In this document: positions 1 to 7,631 of the stretch, piece by piece
How the letters are laid out: every line of letters begins with the position of its first letter
Numbering within the stretch: the stretch's first letter is position 1
From: JANMEB01 sp041745295
Lineage (GTDB): Bacteria > Planctomycetota > Planctomycetia > Pirellulales > Pirellulaceae
Assembly: GCA_041745295.1 (NCBI GenBank)
Contig: JBGTJE010000004.1
Coordinates: 62,001-126,000, forward strand
Direction of reading: 5' to 3'
DNA: 64,000 bases
Program-made: the position numbers and the translations under genes
The notes under the pieces: generated by a model
Told to the model about the DNA's origin: nothing
Database searches by the model: none
What the model saw: only the letters and a program-made list of their open reading frames with translations

Positions 1-247
1 ACGGTCCGACCAAGTGCCAGCGGACATCCGGATTGGGAATCGCGGCGGCTTTCTCCCAAAGCACTTGCGGGCGACTCTCTCCTAAATCCAAACAGCCCAG
101 TTCGACAAGCTGCGCTGCCGTCGACGCATCGACGTATTTGGTCACAGCAACCAAACGGACTTCGCGCCGCTCCCGACCCACGTGCCTTGCCGCTTCGGCG
201 ATTCGGGCTTCGACGATTTTGAGATTGGATTTGAGGCGATCGCGCAT
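1..247 (-). CDS. YggS/PLPBP-family pyridoxal phosphate homeostasis protein (partial, N-terminal part)
   Basis: The reading frame starts at an ATG at 247 and runs off the left edge, so only about the first 82 residues are visible. They match the N-terminal part of the YggS/PROSC family: RLVAVTKYVD with the expected PLP lysine (K37), then LGESRPQ and an RWHLVGP stretch that normally precedes the family's IGxLQ(R)NK motif. The family binds PLP without known catalysis and buffers PLP and amino/keto acid pools. The start lies 7 nt after the stop of the upstream 586-residue gene, so the two are probably co-transcribed. The family call is confident; the rest of the gene is outside the window. Confidence 0.9.
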   Translation of the reverse strand, partial: MRDRLKSNLKIVEARIAEAARHVGRERREVRLVAVTKYVDASTAAQLVELGCLDLGESRPQVLWEKAAAIPNPDVRWHLVGP

Positions 248-254
248 GTCGCCG

Positions 255-2015
255 TTATTTGAACTGAATCAAATCGGTTATGGAATGATCCTTTTCGATT
301 CGCCCGACATAGAATTCGCACGCCAAGTGCTTACTCAAGACCGAATGAGGTTCAGGGTCGCCAAACGATCGATAGAAAAGCCACTGATTATTGCCCGAGC
401 GGACGCGGTAGCCGATCGCTGTGTCCGCGGATTGCATCGCTCGGTTGTGGGCGACGGTCAAAGCCCGCCAGGTGTGTGGACGCACGCTGCGGCGCGGTTT
501 CAGATCGATGAACAGTGGCGCAAACAAATGGCCCCCTTGATGCGAATGGCGCAGCGTCAATCCACGCGACGTGACATCCAATCCCGAGGCCGCGGGGGCT
601 GTTTTCCATTCGGGAGCAGCCAACGGCATCGCCGTGGAAATGATTTGGGACGCGTTGCGCAGGTAGGCTTCGCGAGTCTCCGATTCAATCTCCGCGGAAA
701 TCCCCGCGGCCAATGGCAAGTCCAGCGAATAGGTCCAGGATTGCGGTTCGCGCGAAATGAACGCGTCCGCCATGAACAGAAACCCGTCTTCGTTGGCCAG
801 CACAATTGTTCGATCCAATCGCACATCCTGTTCGAATTCGAGTTCCAAGTCCAACACTTGGATGTCCGCATCGCAATGCCAACAAGAAACTTCCCAACGC
901 CCGTGCGGCTTGAGCCATTGCTGGCCAATTGCGACGAGCGGAAAGCAGTGTCCCCAAAACAGCGACTCGGCTCGCCATACGTGAATGCTGGTCGTGTGGT
1001 CCACATGTTGAACTGCGACTTTTGCCGCCGATCGCTTCCAGGCGGTTTGCATCAGCGTCAGGCCCGCCGGTTCCGAGCTCGAGCCCAACGCTGTCTCGCG
1101 CTCGGATTTGGCCAATCCCCGGAGTCCGTAGTTTCCCCCAAGCACGGTCTCGGCCAAGCGCATCAACCGTCCGAAGCCGCAGGAGACGTCGTGTTCGATC
1201 AACATCGCTCCATTGGCGGAATAGGTCGCTCGTTGCATGTGCCGAAACAAATCAAACAAGCGTTGTCGCGTCACCGCGGATGGTTCTTCGAATCCCAGCA
1301 ATTGCAAAAGCCGGGCACAGCGCAGCCAGCCAGCCAGGATCGCTCGGTGCTCGGGCCACCATTTCATTTCTAGCATTCCTTCGAAATCGAGCCAATGCGC
1401 AAGCGATTGCTCCAATTTCCGTCTCGCATCGGGTATCAGGGGCTTGAGCGAAACGAGATCCGGAAGCTGGTGGGCCAGGGTGAGCGGCAATTCGATTTGC
1501 GTTAGCTGGTCGTACCAAGGCGATTGGGGTGATTCGGCTTCGACGTCCGACACAAGCTGGCATAGTTGTTCGAGTTTCCGCCAAACGTCTGCCGGCTCCG
1601 CCCTGGCCAAGATTAGTGGCGAAACTTGTGCCAAATGCACTAAGTACAACGCCCTTGAAACGGAGCACTTCGCATCGAGTTCAACGTCTAGCTGAATCGG
1701 CCTGGGGCCAACCCCGCCCGGTTCGTTGTCTATTTGCTTGGCCGATTCAAATCCTGCCTGAATCGCGGAAACGACATTCGAATGGAGCAATTCGCGCGGC
1801 ACACCCCACAAGAGAGGCGGGGATTTGCCAGCGCCGAGCTCGCGAATGAAGCGACTCCATTGCCGTTGCCTGCGCAATCGCCGTTGCCAGCGTTTGGGTC
1901 TGAACCATTTCTGGGGCAAACCGATTCGTCCCAGAAACTCCACCTGCGAAGCGTCGTTCGCATTCGCGCCAATCGGATCGCCAAGTTCTGGACTACTGTC
2001 TCGTTTCGAAATCAT
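255..2015 (-). CDS. conserved hypothetical protein, possibly heparinase II/III-like fold
   Basis: A 586-residue soluble protein without a signal peptide or membrane segment. The first two thirds are helical and rich in Trp and Leu (about residues 100-330), and a conserved-looking stretch IEHDVSCGFGRLMRL follows. The last 250 residues read as beta-rich with many Trp and His (WRAESLFWGHCFPL, SCWHCDADIQVLDLELEFEQ). A helical toroid followed by a beta-sandwich is the architecture of heparinase II/III-like polysaccharide lyases and similar planctomycete proteins. That resemblance is inferred from overall shape; I see no diagnostic catalytic motif. It lies directly upstream of the yggS-like gene (7 nt gap) and 34 nt downstream of the exported EEP-family gene on the same strand. 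Confidence 0.7.
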   Translation of the reverse strand: MISKRDSSPELGDPIGANANDASQVEFLGRIGLPQKWFRPKRWQRRLRRQRQWSRFIRELGAGKSPPLLWGVPRELLHSNVVSAIQAGFESAKQIDNEPGGVGPRPIQLDVELDAKCSVSRALYLVHLAQVSPLILARAEPADVWRKLEQLCQLVSDVEAESPQSPWYDQLTQIELPLTLAHQLPDLVSLKPLIPDARRKLEQSLAHWLDFEGMLEMKWWPEHRAILAGWLRCARLLQLLGFEEPSAVTRQRLFDLFRHMQRATYSANGAMLIEHDVSCGFGRLMRLAETVLGGNYGLRGLAKSERETALGSSSEPAGLTLMQTAWKRSAAKVAVQHVDHTTSIHVWRAESLFWGHCFPLVAIGQQWLKPHGRWEVSCWHCDADIQVLDLELEFEQDVRLDRTIVLANEDGFLFMADAFISREPQSWTYSLDLPLAAGISAEIESETREAYLRNASQIISTAMPLAAPEWKTAPAASGLDVTSRGLTLRHSHQGGHLFAPLFIDLKPRRSVRPHTWRALTVAHNRAMQSADTAIGYRVRSGNNQWLFYRSFGDPEPHSVLSKHLACEFYVGRIEKDHSITDLIQFK

Positions 2016-2049
2016 GAATCAAACTCATCATTTGGGTTTGCGGCACAGC

Positions 2050-3273
2050 CTAAAACTCGAAATCGAGCCACACCAGGTGATGGTCGGAAGCGTTGGCGAG
2101 GTGCGCAGCGGATTCGTCCGCAGTGGGCCAAAAGACTCCGCTCCCCACCACGCGCAAGTCTTTCGAGGGCAAGACGTAGTCGAGTCGCAGATTACCGACC
2201 GACCTGTCGTTGAAATCACCGGTATCCGCGGCCGGATCGCCGGCTTGTTTCTCGTTGACTTGGCCCGATTCCTCGCTCGCTCTCTTCGCCCCAGCCGACG
2301 TTGGAACGACACTCGCATTCACCATCGGATGTTCGATCAATTGTTTGGCGGCGCCCAGCGCGCTGTCACCGTCGACGGGGTCCGCATTCAAGTCGCCGAC
2401 CACGACAAACGAAGCATCCGCGGCGAGGCCGCCTTTGCGATTATCATCATCGTAAATGTAACCGGCGCCGCGAAGGTAGTCGGCGATCAGTCGCAATTCA
2501 TCATGATTCCGCCTTCCATTTTTATCCTCCTTGCCGTCAAACACTGGAGGAGTTGGATGGGCTGCGATCAAGTGAATCTCGCGATCACCGATTTGAACTG
2601 GCACGTCCCAGTGGGACTTGGAAGAAAGCCGAAAGGCTTGTTTAACTTCAGGAGAATAGAAATCCGATTGAGAACGTGGATCGATCGGCCAGAATGCATC
2701 GGGCATATCCCGCCAAAGAAATTTTTGAAATGTGCGAGGTTTTCCGGTGATCGGAAATCTCGACAACACCACCATCCCGTATTGACCCGGGAATAAGCCA
2801 AATCCAAACGCATCATCCGCCGTGTGTTTTTTCCCATCTTTATTCAAATCCAAACCAGTATCGACGCCGGTATTCACATCGGCGGAAAATACGTGCGGGA
2901 ATTCGATTGGCTCCTGACCATTCTGGCCAACCGCCAGGTAATGCCGCTGCAGTCCTTCGATCGCTTTGCCCGCTTGATCGTAATCGACTTCATTGAGCAA
3001 AAGGATATCGGGGCGAACGCGTTGAATAATTTCGACAATTTTCTTCGCCGCGGGCGAACTGCCATCGCTCAATTCTTGAGCCAAGAGCCCCGACTTGTCG
3101 CGATTCAGAGCGGCGTTAAACGTCGCGATGCGAACCCGCATTGGACTGATTCCGCTGCCCGAAGCCGCCGCCTGTTGGGTCGTGGCACTTGCCAACGGCG
3201 CGGCAATCCCGGCGGCAAGCACAAACGACGCGATCGATGCAATCCGCAGCCCCATTGACGATTTGACCCGCAT
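2050..3273 (-). CDS. exported endonuclease/exonuclease/phosphatase family protein
   Basis: A 407-residue protein with an N-terminal signal peptide (basic start, then ASFVLAAGIAAPLASA, about residues 1-30). It has the EEP-fold signatures in order: RIATFNAALNRD at the first strand, NEVDYDQAG with the metal-binding Glu, VVGDLNADPVDGDS with the Asp-Asn pair, LDYVLPS, and the C-terminal NASDHHLVWLDF with the catalytic Asp-His. Members hydrolyse phosphodiester bonds in nucleic acids, phospholipids or inositol phosphates. Export argues for an extracytoplasmic nuclease or phosphodiesterase, but the substrate cannot be read from sequence. The start ATG has a GAGG Shine-Dalgarno element 8 nt upstream. 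Confidence 0.88.
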   Translation of the reverse strand: MRVKSSMGLRIASIASFVLAAGIAAPLASATTQQAAASGSGISPMRVRIATFNAALNRDKSGLLAQELSDGSSPAAKKIVEIIQRVRPDILLLNEVDYDQAGKAIEGLQRHYLAVGQNGQEPIEFPHVFSADVNTGVDTGLDLNKDGKKHTADDAFGFGLFPGQYGMVVLSRFPITGKPRTFQKFLWRDMPDAFWPIDPRSQSDFYSPEVKQAFRLSSKSHWDVPVQIGDREIHLIAAHPTPPVFDGKEDKNGRRNHDELRLIADYLRGAGYIYDDDNRKGGLAADASFVVVGDLNADPVDGDSALGAAKQLIEHPMVNASVVPTSAGAKRASEESGQVNEKQAGDPAADTGDFNDRSVGNLRLDYVLPSKDLRVVGSGVFWPTADESAAHLANASDHHLVWLDFEF

Positions 3274-3636
3274 GTTTTTTCCTCGCTCGAACGAAAATTG
3301 TGGACGACGTCCGGGGCGGGCTCAAGCCGGCGAATCCGTGCCGCGAAAACCCAAGCGACAGCCGATTTCGACCAATGGCATTTCAATGCGCATCGATGCT
3401 GATTTGGGGGATGATTGTCGACCAAGCCATAGCATAGCCAATTCAGCGCCAATTTGAGATAATTTCGACTTGCCTGTAGTGGGGTCATTCGCTTGGATAG
3501 TCGCCTTTCGCTCGACGAAAGGACGTGCTTTTGACGGATGGACGGCTGTGCATCTTTTCGTAGATCGGCCTTTCCAGGCCGCCGATCGACTGGAGAACGA
3601 CGGCCCAAAAGGGCCGCGTTACGCTCCTGAAAAATT
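3274..3636. repeat. intergenic region with dispersed palindromes (family B copy 1 at about 3560-3623)
   Basis: This 363-nt divergent space separates the minus-strand EEP gene from the plus-strand nagB fusion. I see no gene in it. At 3507-3523 lies a short CTTTCGCTCGACGAAAG palindrome. At about 3560-3623 lies a paired element made of GATCGGCCTTTCCAGGCC and ACGGCCCAAAAGGGCCG. The same paired arrangement recurs near 43690 and 53925. Promoters for both flanking genes should be here, but no clear -35/-10 pair stands out. Confidence 0.7.
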
Positions 3637-5538
3637 GTGATTGTTATGAACTTGGCTTCCGCCAACTCTCCAGTTTGCGAAATTGCCGGATCTCGCCCGC
3701 CTTGTTTTGTGTTCCGTCAGCCAACGCTGATGGCCGTACACGTGGCCCGAGTCGTGGCCAAAGTGATTCGAGATCGCAACGCCCTGGGGCTTAAGGCCGT
3801 CTTGGGATTGCCGGCAGGTTCGACTCCGGTGGGCGTGTATCGTGAGTTGGTGCGCATGCACCGGGACGAAGGACTGGACTTTACCAACGTCGTGACGTTC
3901 AATCTTGACGAGTACTTTGGCGTCCAGCCGAATCGCTTGCAGAGTTACCACCGCTGGATGCACGACCATTTTTTCAGCCAGATCAACATCGGTCCCAGCG
4001 GCGTACATTTTCCCGATGGGACGGTCAGTATTGACCTTGTGGATCAACATTGTCGCGACTATGAATTGGCGATCGAGGAAGCGGGAGGGATCGACGTCGC
4101 GCTGCTGGGCATCGGAGGCAACGGCCATATTGGGTTTAACGAACCATTGAGTAGCCGAACCAGCCGAACTCGCCTTTGCACGCTGGACCCACAAACAAGG
4201 CGGGCTGTGGCGAGTGACTTTTTTGGGTTGGAAAACGTTCCGAACCATGCGATTTCCATGGGCTTGGGGACGATTCTGGCCGTCCGTAAAGTCTTGCTAA
4301 TGGCGGTCGGCGAGCACAAAGCGAATATCATTCGCGACACGATTGAGGGTCTAGTATCGGAACGAGTCCCGGCCTCGCTGCTCAAGCAACACAATGACGC
4401 GGCGATTTTTCTGGACGAAGCGGCTGCCAAGGAACTCACGGCCCGCAAAACTCCTTGGGCCGTGCAGCGATTGACCTGGGACGCGGTGCTGATCAAGCGA
4501 GCCGTCCTGTGGCTTTGTGGCAAGACCGGCAAGGCATTGTTGAAAATCGACGATGAGGATTTTCGCGAGCATGGGTTGCATCAGCTCTTGCGCGAGCAGG
4601 GACCAGCCCAAAACCTTTGCCAGCGAGTTTTTCGCTGGATGCTCGATACGATTGAAAGCCATCCCGCCGGTCAACAAAGCAAAAAGCGAATCGTCTGCTT
4701 CAGCCCGCATCCAGACGATGATGTAATCAGCATGGGCGGGACCTTAATCCGTCTCAACGAAGACGGGCACGACGTTCATATCGCCTATATGACCAGCGGA
4801 AATATCGCGGTCTTCGACCACGATGCGATGCGGATCGCGGATTTGGTCACGGAGTTCAATCGGCTATTCGATATCGATCAAGAGAAATCGTTAGCGGTCG
4901 AACGCAAGGTGATTCAGTCGCTTGTCAACAAGCAGCCGGGCGATCCGGACTCGGAAGATGTCTGCCGCATCAAGGCTTTGGTTCGTTGGAGCGAAGCCAA
5001 AGCGGGGGCTACCAAAGTCGGTTGTTCTGCCGAGAATTGCCACTTCTTGGACTTGCCGTTTTACCGAACTGGGACGGTCGAGAAACTCCCCTGGGGAACC
5101 GCGGACGTTTCCGCCTTACGCGCATTCATCGATTCCGTCGGACCGGAACAAATTTACGTCGCAGGAGATTGGACGGATCCCCACGGTACGCATCGCGTTT
5201 GCGCCGAAGCCATTTTTGCCACCCTCGCCGCGATGAAAAACGAAGGGCGAGCGGTGCCGGAAGTCCTGCTCTACCGCGGGGCTTGGCAAGAGTACGACCT
5301 GCACGAAATTGAAATCGCTGTTCCGTTGAGCCCGGGTGATCTGGACCGAAAGCGAAAGGCGATCTTTATGCACGAAAGCCAGAAGGATGAGGCGTTGTTC
5401 CCCGGCGCCGACCCGCGCGAATTTTGGCAGCGGGCCCAGGATCGCAATCAAGGGACGGCTCAACAATTCAACGCAATTGGCTTGCCCGAGTACTATGCCA
5501 TGGAGGCGTTCGTGCGGTGGGATGGCAGCCCGATTTAA
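3637..5538 (+). CDS. nagB: glucosamine-6-phosphate deaminase fused to a PIG-L (LmbE-like) deacetylase domain
   Basis: A 633-residue two-domain protein. Residues about 1-280 are a glucosamine-6-phosphate deaminase: LGLPAGSTPVG sugar-phosphate loop, VTFNLDEYFG with the catalytic Asp near 90, and GIGGNGHIGFNEP near 160. Residues about 350-620 are a PIG-L/LmbE zinc deacetylase: FSPHPDDDVISMGG near 358 and DPHGTHR near 514 supply the metal ligands. Together the domains would convert amino-sugar phosphates (GlcN6P to Fru6P plus ammonia) and remove N-acyl groups from a sugar substrate. The arrangement is known from Bacteroidetes and Planctomycetes NagB-like proteins. The start may be the GTG at 3637 or the ATG at 3646; neither has a strong ribosome binding site. 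No other nag genes are nearby. Confidence 0.9.
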   Translation: MIVMNLASANSPVCEIAGSRPPCFVFRQPTLMAVHVARVVAKVIRDRNALGLKAVLGLPAGSTPVGVYRELVRMHRDEGLDFTNVVTFNLDEYFGVQPNRLQSYHRWMHDHFFSQINIGPSGVHFPDGTVSIDLVDQHCRDYELAIEEAGGIDVALLGIGGNGHIGFNEPLSSRTSRTRLCTLDPQTRRAVASDFFGLENVPNHAISMGLGTILAVRKVLLMAVGEHKANIIRDTIEGLVSERVPASLLKQHNDAAIFLDEAAAKELTARKTPWAVQRLTWDAVLIKRAVLWLCGKTGKALLKIDDEDFREHGLHQLLREQGPAQNLCQRVFRWMLDTIESHPAGQQSKKRIVCFSPHPDDDVISMGGTLIRLNEDGHDVHIAYMTSGNIAVFDHDAMRIADLVTEFNRLFDIDQEKSLAVERKVIQSLVNKQPGDPDSEDVCRIKALVRWSEAKAGATKVGCSAENCHFLDLPFYRTGTVEKLPWGTADVSALRAFIDSVGPEQIYVAGDWTDPHGTHRVCAEAIFATLAAMKNEGRAVPEVLLYRGAWQEYDLHEIEIAVPLSPGDLDRKRKAIFMHESQKDEALFPGADPREFWQRAQDRNQGTAQQFNAIGLPEYYAMEAFVRWDGSPI

Positions 5539-5578
5539 GAAGACGCGAGCTCAAAGCCGAAACGTGAGTTGCTTCATC

Positions 5579-5653
5579 AGCCGATACGCGCTAGCGTCCG
5601 GTTACTGAATCCTTGCTCAAAGCAAGAACTGAGGGCTAGCGCCCCGCGGCTGA
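5579..5653. repeat. imperfect inverted repeat
   Basis: The left arm CAGCCGATACGCGCTAGCG and the right arm GGCTAGCGCCCCGCGGCTG are imperfect reverse complements, separated by about 35 nt that contain a small CTTGCTCAAAGCAAG hairpin. It lies in the convergent gap between the nagB fusion and the Flp pilin gene. It could act as a terminator or a REP-like element; there is no T-run. Confidence 0.55.
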
Positions 5654-5669
5654 TGTTTGGAGATTCGTT

Positions 5670-5870
5670 CTACAGCGCGCCGCCTGATGGTGTGATCGTT
5701 TCCATTTGGTCCGCGGTGTCAAGCCAAAATGCTCGATGTGCGGTGCCGGCATTCAAGATTGCGCCGATCGCCACCAAGACGATCATGCATAACATAATGG
5801 CGTACTCAACGACCGTGACGCCATCATCCACCGTCACAATATGCTTGAGAAATCGTCGCAGGAGTTTCAT
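5670..5870 (-). CDS. Flp/Fap-family type IVb pilin
   Basis: A 66-residue protein starting MKLLRRFLKHIV. It carries the Flp pilin signature: a short basic leader, DDGVTVVEYAIMLCMIVLV with the conserved Glu-Tyr pair, then a 20-residue hydrophobic helix and a short polar tail. Flp pilins are cleaved by a TadV-type prepilin peptidase before the helix and assembled by the Tad secretion system for adhesion. No Tad genes lie in the window, so this is an orphan pilin gene here. An upstream in-frame extension to 5954 exists, but the ATG at 5870 fits the family length and leader. Confidence 0.85.
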   Translation of the reverse strand: MKLLRRFLKHIVTVDDGVTVVEYAIMLCMIVLVAIGAILNAGTAHRAFWLDTADQMETITPSGGAL

Positions 5871-6305
5871 TTCGACTACATTTTGTGCGGGACAAGGATT
5901 AGGATCGGAACGACGATTCCAGCCATGGACTACCTTAAAAACCGTACGTCTCATTTGCGATCAGCGCCTGAGAATCCGCTTGTCCGTGCGAAAAATCCTC
6001 AAGGAATGGACGAACGAATACTCTTGGCATCGAAATCAACGACGTTGCCGGTTGTATCGCCCGCACAATCCATTTCCGGACCTTCACCATGCCCATCGAA
6101 GACTCAGAAACGTGCCAACTCGGAAAGCATCGCGGGTTTGGGGGTGGCACGCTTCTGAGTCTTCGAAGGGTGTGGGATTAATCACTCACCTCGATTGCAA
6201 AGGCGAAAGCGATTTTCGAAACGGCGCGTTTGACCTCGCTGAATTCGCCAGAATTCTGGCCGGAATTCTGGCGAGTTCCGCTACAATTTCGCCCAAATTC
6301 AGAAA
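5871..6305. repeat. intergenic region with long inverted repeat (about 6082-6176)
   Basis: No gene is supported in these 435 nt. The main feature is an inverted repeat: ATCGAAGACTCAGAAACGTG (from about 6094) pairs with CGCTTCTGAGTCTTCGA (to about 6166), and the flanks CACCATGCC / GGGTGTGG extend the pairing imperfectly. The loop is about 27 nt. A second small repeat GAATTCGCCAGAATTCTGG lies near 6240-6270. The large hairpin sits upstream of the Flp pilin gene and downstream of the second GTPase gene on the minus strand, so it could terminate the GTPase operon. Confidence 0.6.
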
Positions 6306-7631
6306 CTACTTTGCATGGCGGTTCCAGGTGAGCCGCTTGCGGATTTCGACTTTGAGATGGGCGAGCACCGAATCCCGATCCGTTTGGGCAAGGATTTGGC
6401 GAACTACCTGCTTGGGAGAGTCTGCGCCCCAGGAACCGCCGTGTTCAAAAAAATGCTTCGCCGCTTGGCCAATGATGTAGGAGCTAAAACCCGCGGCAGT
6501 ACCTTGCGGCAACATCGTCAGCGGCGTCGCCAAGTGAACGGTAGCAAGCTTGATCGCGCTGGCGCCCCAGGAGACGAATTCGCCCAGGGCAAAAATTCCG
6601 GCCGCCTGCACGATGGCTTTGCCCAACCGCCGCGCCTGGACCATCGAAAAATTCAGCCCGTAGACTTTGGAGAGCATGACAATCATCACGGCGTCGCTGG
6701 CGATTCCGCTGAAAATATCGACAACGGTCGGAGAAAGCGCTACCACCGTCGCCTTGGTGGCGGCCATCGTCCAAATGACTTGATCGGCTCGTCGATTGCG
6801 CAACTCGACGCGCAGCGACGCGACACGGTCGCTCTTGTCGGCGGCGAACATCGCCGCGTTGATGGCGATCAAGTCGAGCCCTTCCTTTTCCAGCGTCGAT
6901 AGAATTAGTTGTTTCAGTTGAGCGACATCGGGCTCGGGCCTATGCCACGCGCTTTTGGGCGGACCGTGCGCCAATTCGGTGATGCTTTCAATCGGTCTCG
7001 GGTCGGCAATCGACGAAACGATATGATCGGCTGGAATCAAGTCGCCTACCCGCGCTGCGACAGCCTCCTGGAGAGCTTGCCATTGCCGCGGGTCGTACAA
7101 GTCTCGTTTGTTCATCACGAGCAACGTCGGCTTATGAACGGTCGCCAATTCGACCAGCGATACGTACTCGGTCTCGTTGATATCCGAATCGATGACGAAC
7201 AGGATCAAATCCGCTTTTCGGGCCGTGACTTCGGCCAACTCCACTCGCTCGCGTCCCCCCACTTCGTTGATTCCCGGCGTGTCGATCAGTACGACTTCGG
7301 ACGCCTCGAAGCCTGGCACGTGGTATTCGCAGTTTTCCCATTTCGATGCCTGAACGGTCTTGGTCCAACCTCCTTGCACGTCGACCTCGGCCACCCGTTT
7401 CCCAATCAGGGCGTTAATCAGCGCCGATTTGCCCGTGCTAATTTCACCGAACACCACGATTTCGATATGGCCGCTCGTGGCTTTGTTGTACATCTCTTGC
7501 AACTGCTCGATATCGCGCTGCAGTCGTTGGCGCTCTTGCGGCGAACACGCGCGGAGTTTGGCCAGGGTCGATTCGACCGAAGCAATCGCTCGGCGAAATT
7601 GCAGATGTTCGTAGTCAGTTGCGTGGTTCAA
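6306..7631 (-). CDS. dynamin/Era-like GTPase, second gene of a coupled pair
   Basis: With a TTG start at 7631 the product is 441 residues. The G-domain motifs are clear: G1 GEISTGKS (62-69), G3 DTPG (117-120), G4 NKRD (164-167). The C-terminal half has hydrophobic helices resembling the DUF697 membrane-associated region seen after Era-like G domains. The TTG overlaps the previous gene's stop as TTGA and has a GGTGGAG ribosome binding site 8 nt upstream, so translational coupling is likely. A GTG at 7712 would add 27 residues but lacks a Shine-Dalgarno sequence. The biological role is unknown; a membrane-associated GTPase function is inferred. It is paralogous to its neighbour. Confidence 0.85.
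   Translation of the reverse strand: MNHATDYEHLQFRRAIASVESTLAKLRACSPQERQRLQRDIEQLQEMYNKATSGHIEIVVFGEISTGKSALINALIGKRVAEVDVQGGWTKTVQASKWENCEYHVPGFEASEVVLIDTPGINEVGGRERVELAEVTARKADLILFVIDSDINETEYVSLVELATVHKPTLLVMNKRDLYDPRQWQALQEAVAARVGDLIPADHIVSSIADPRPIESITELAHGPPKSAWHRPEPDVAQLKQLILSTLEKEGLDLIAINAAMFAADKSDRVASLRVELRNRRADQVIWTMAATKATVVALSPTVVDIFSGIASDAVMIVMLSKVYGLNFSMVQARRLGKAIVQAAGIFALGEFVSWGASAIKLATVHLATPLTMLPQGTAAGFSSYIIGQAAKHFFEHGGSWGADSPKQVVRQILAQTDRDSVLAHLKVEIRKRLTWNRHAK

Noticed and set aside
33..1373. Long open frame on the plus strand opposite the 586-residue gene
   Set aside because: Its product is Arg/Ser/Pro-rich with no family pattern and it lies wholly antisense to better-supported minus-strand genes.
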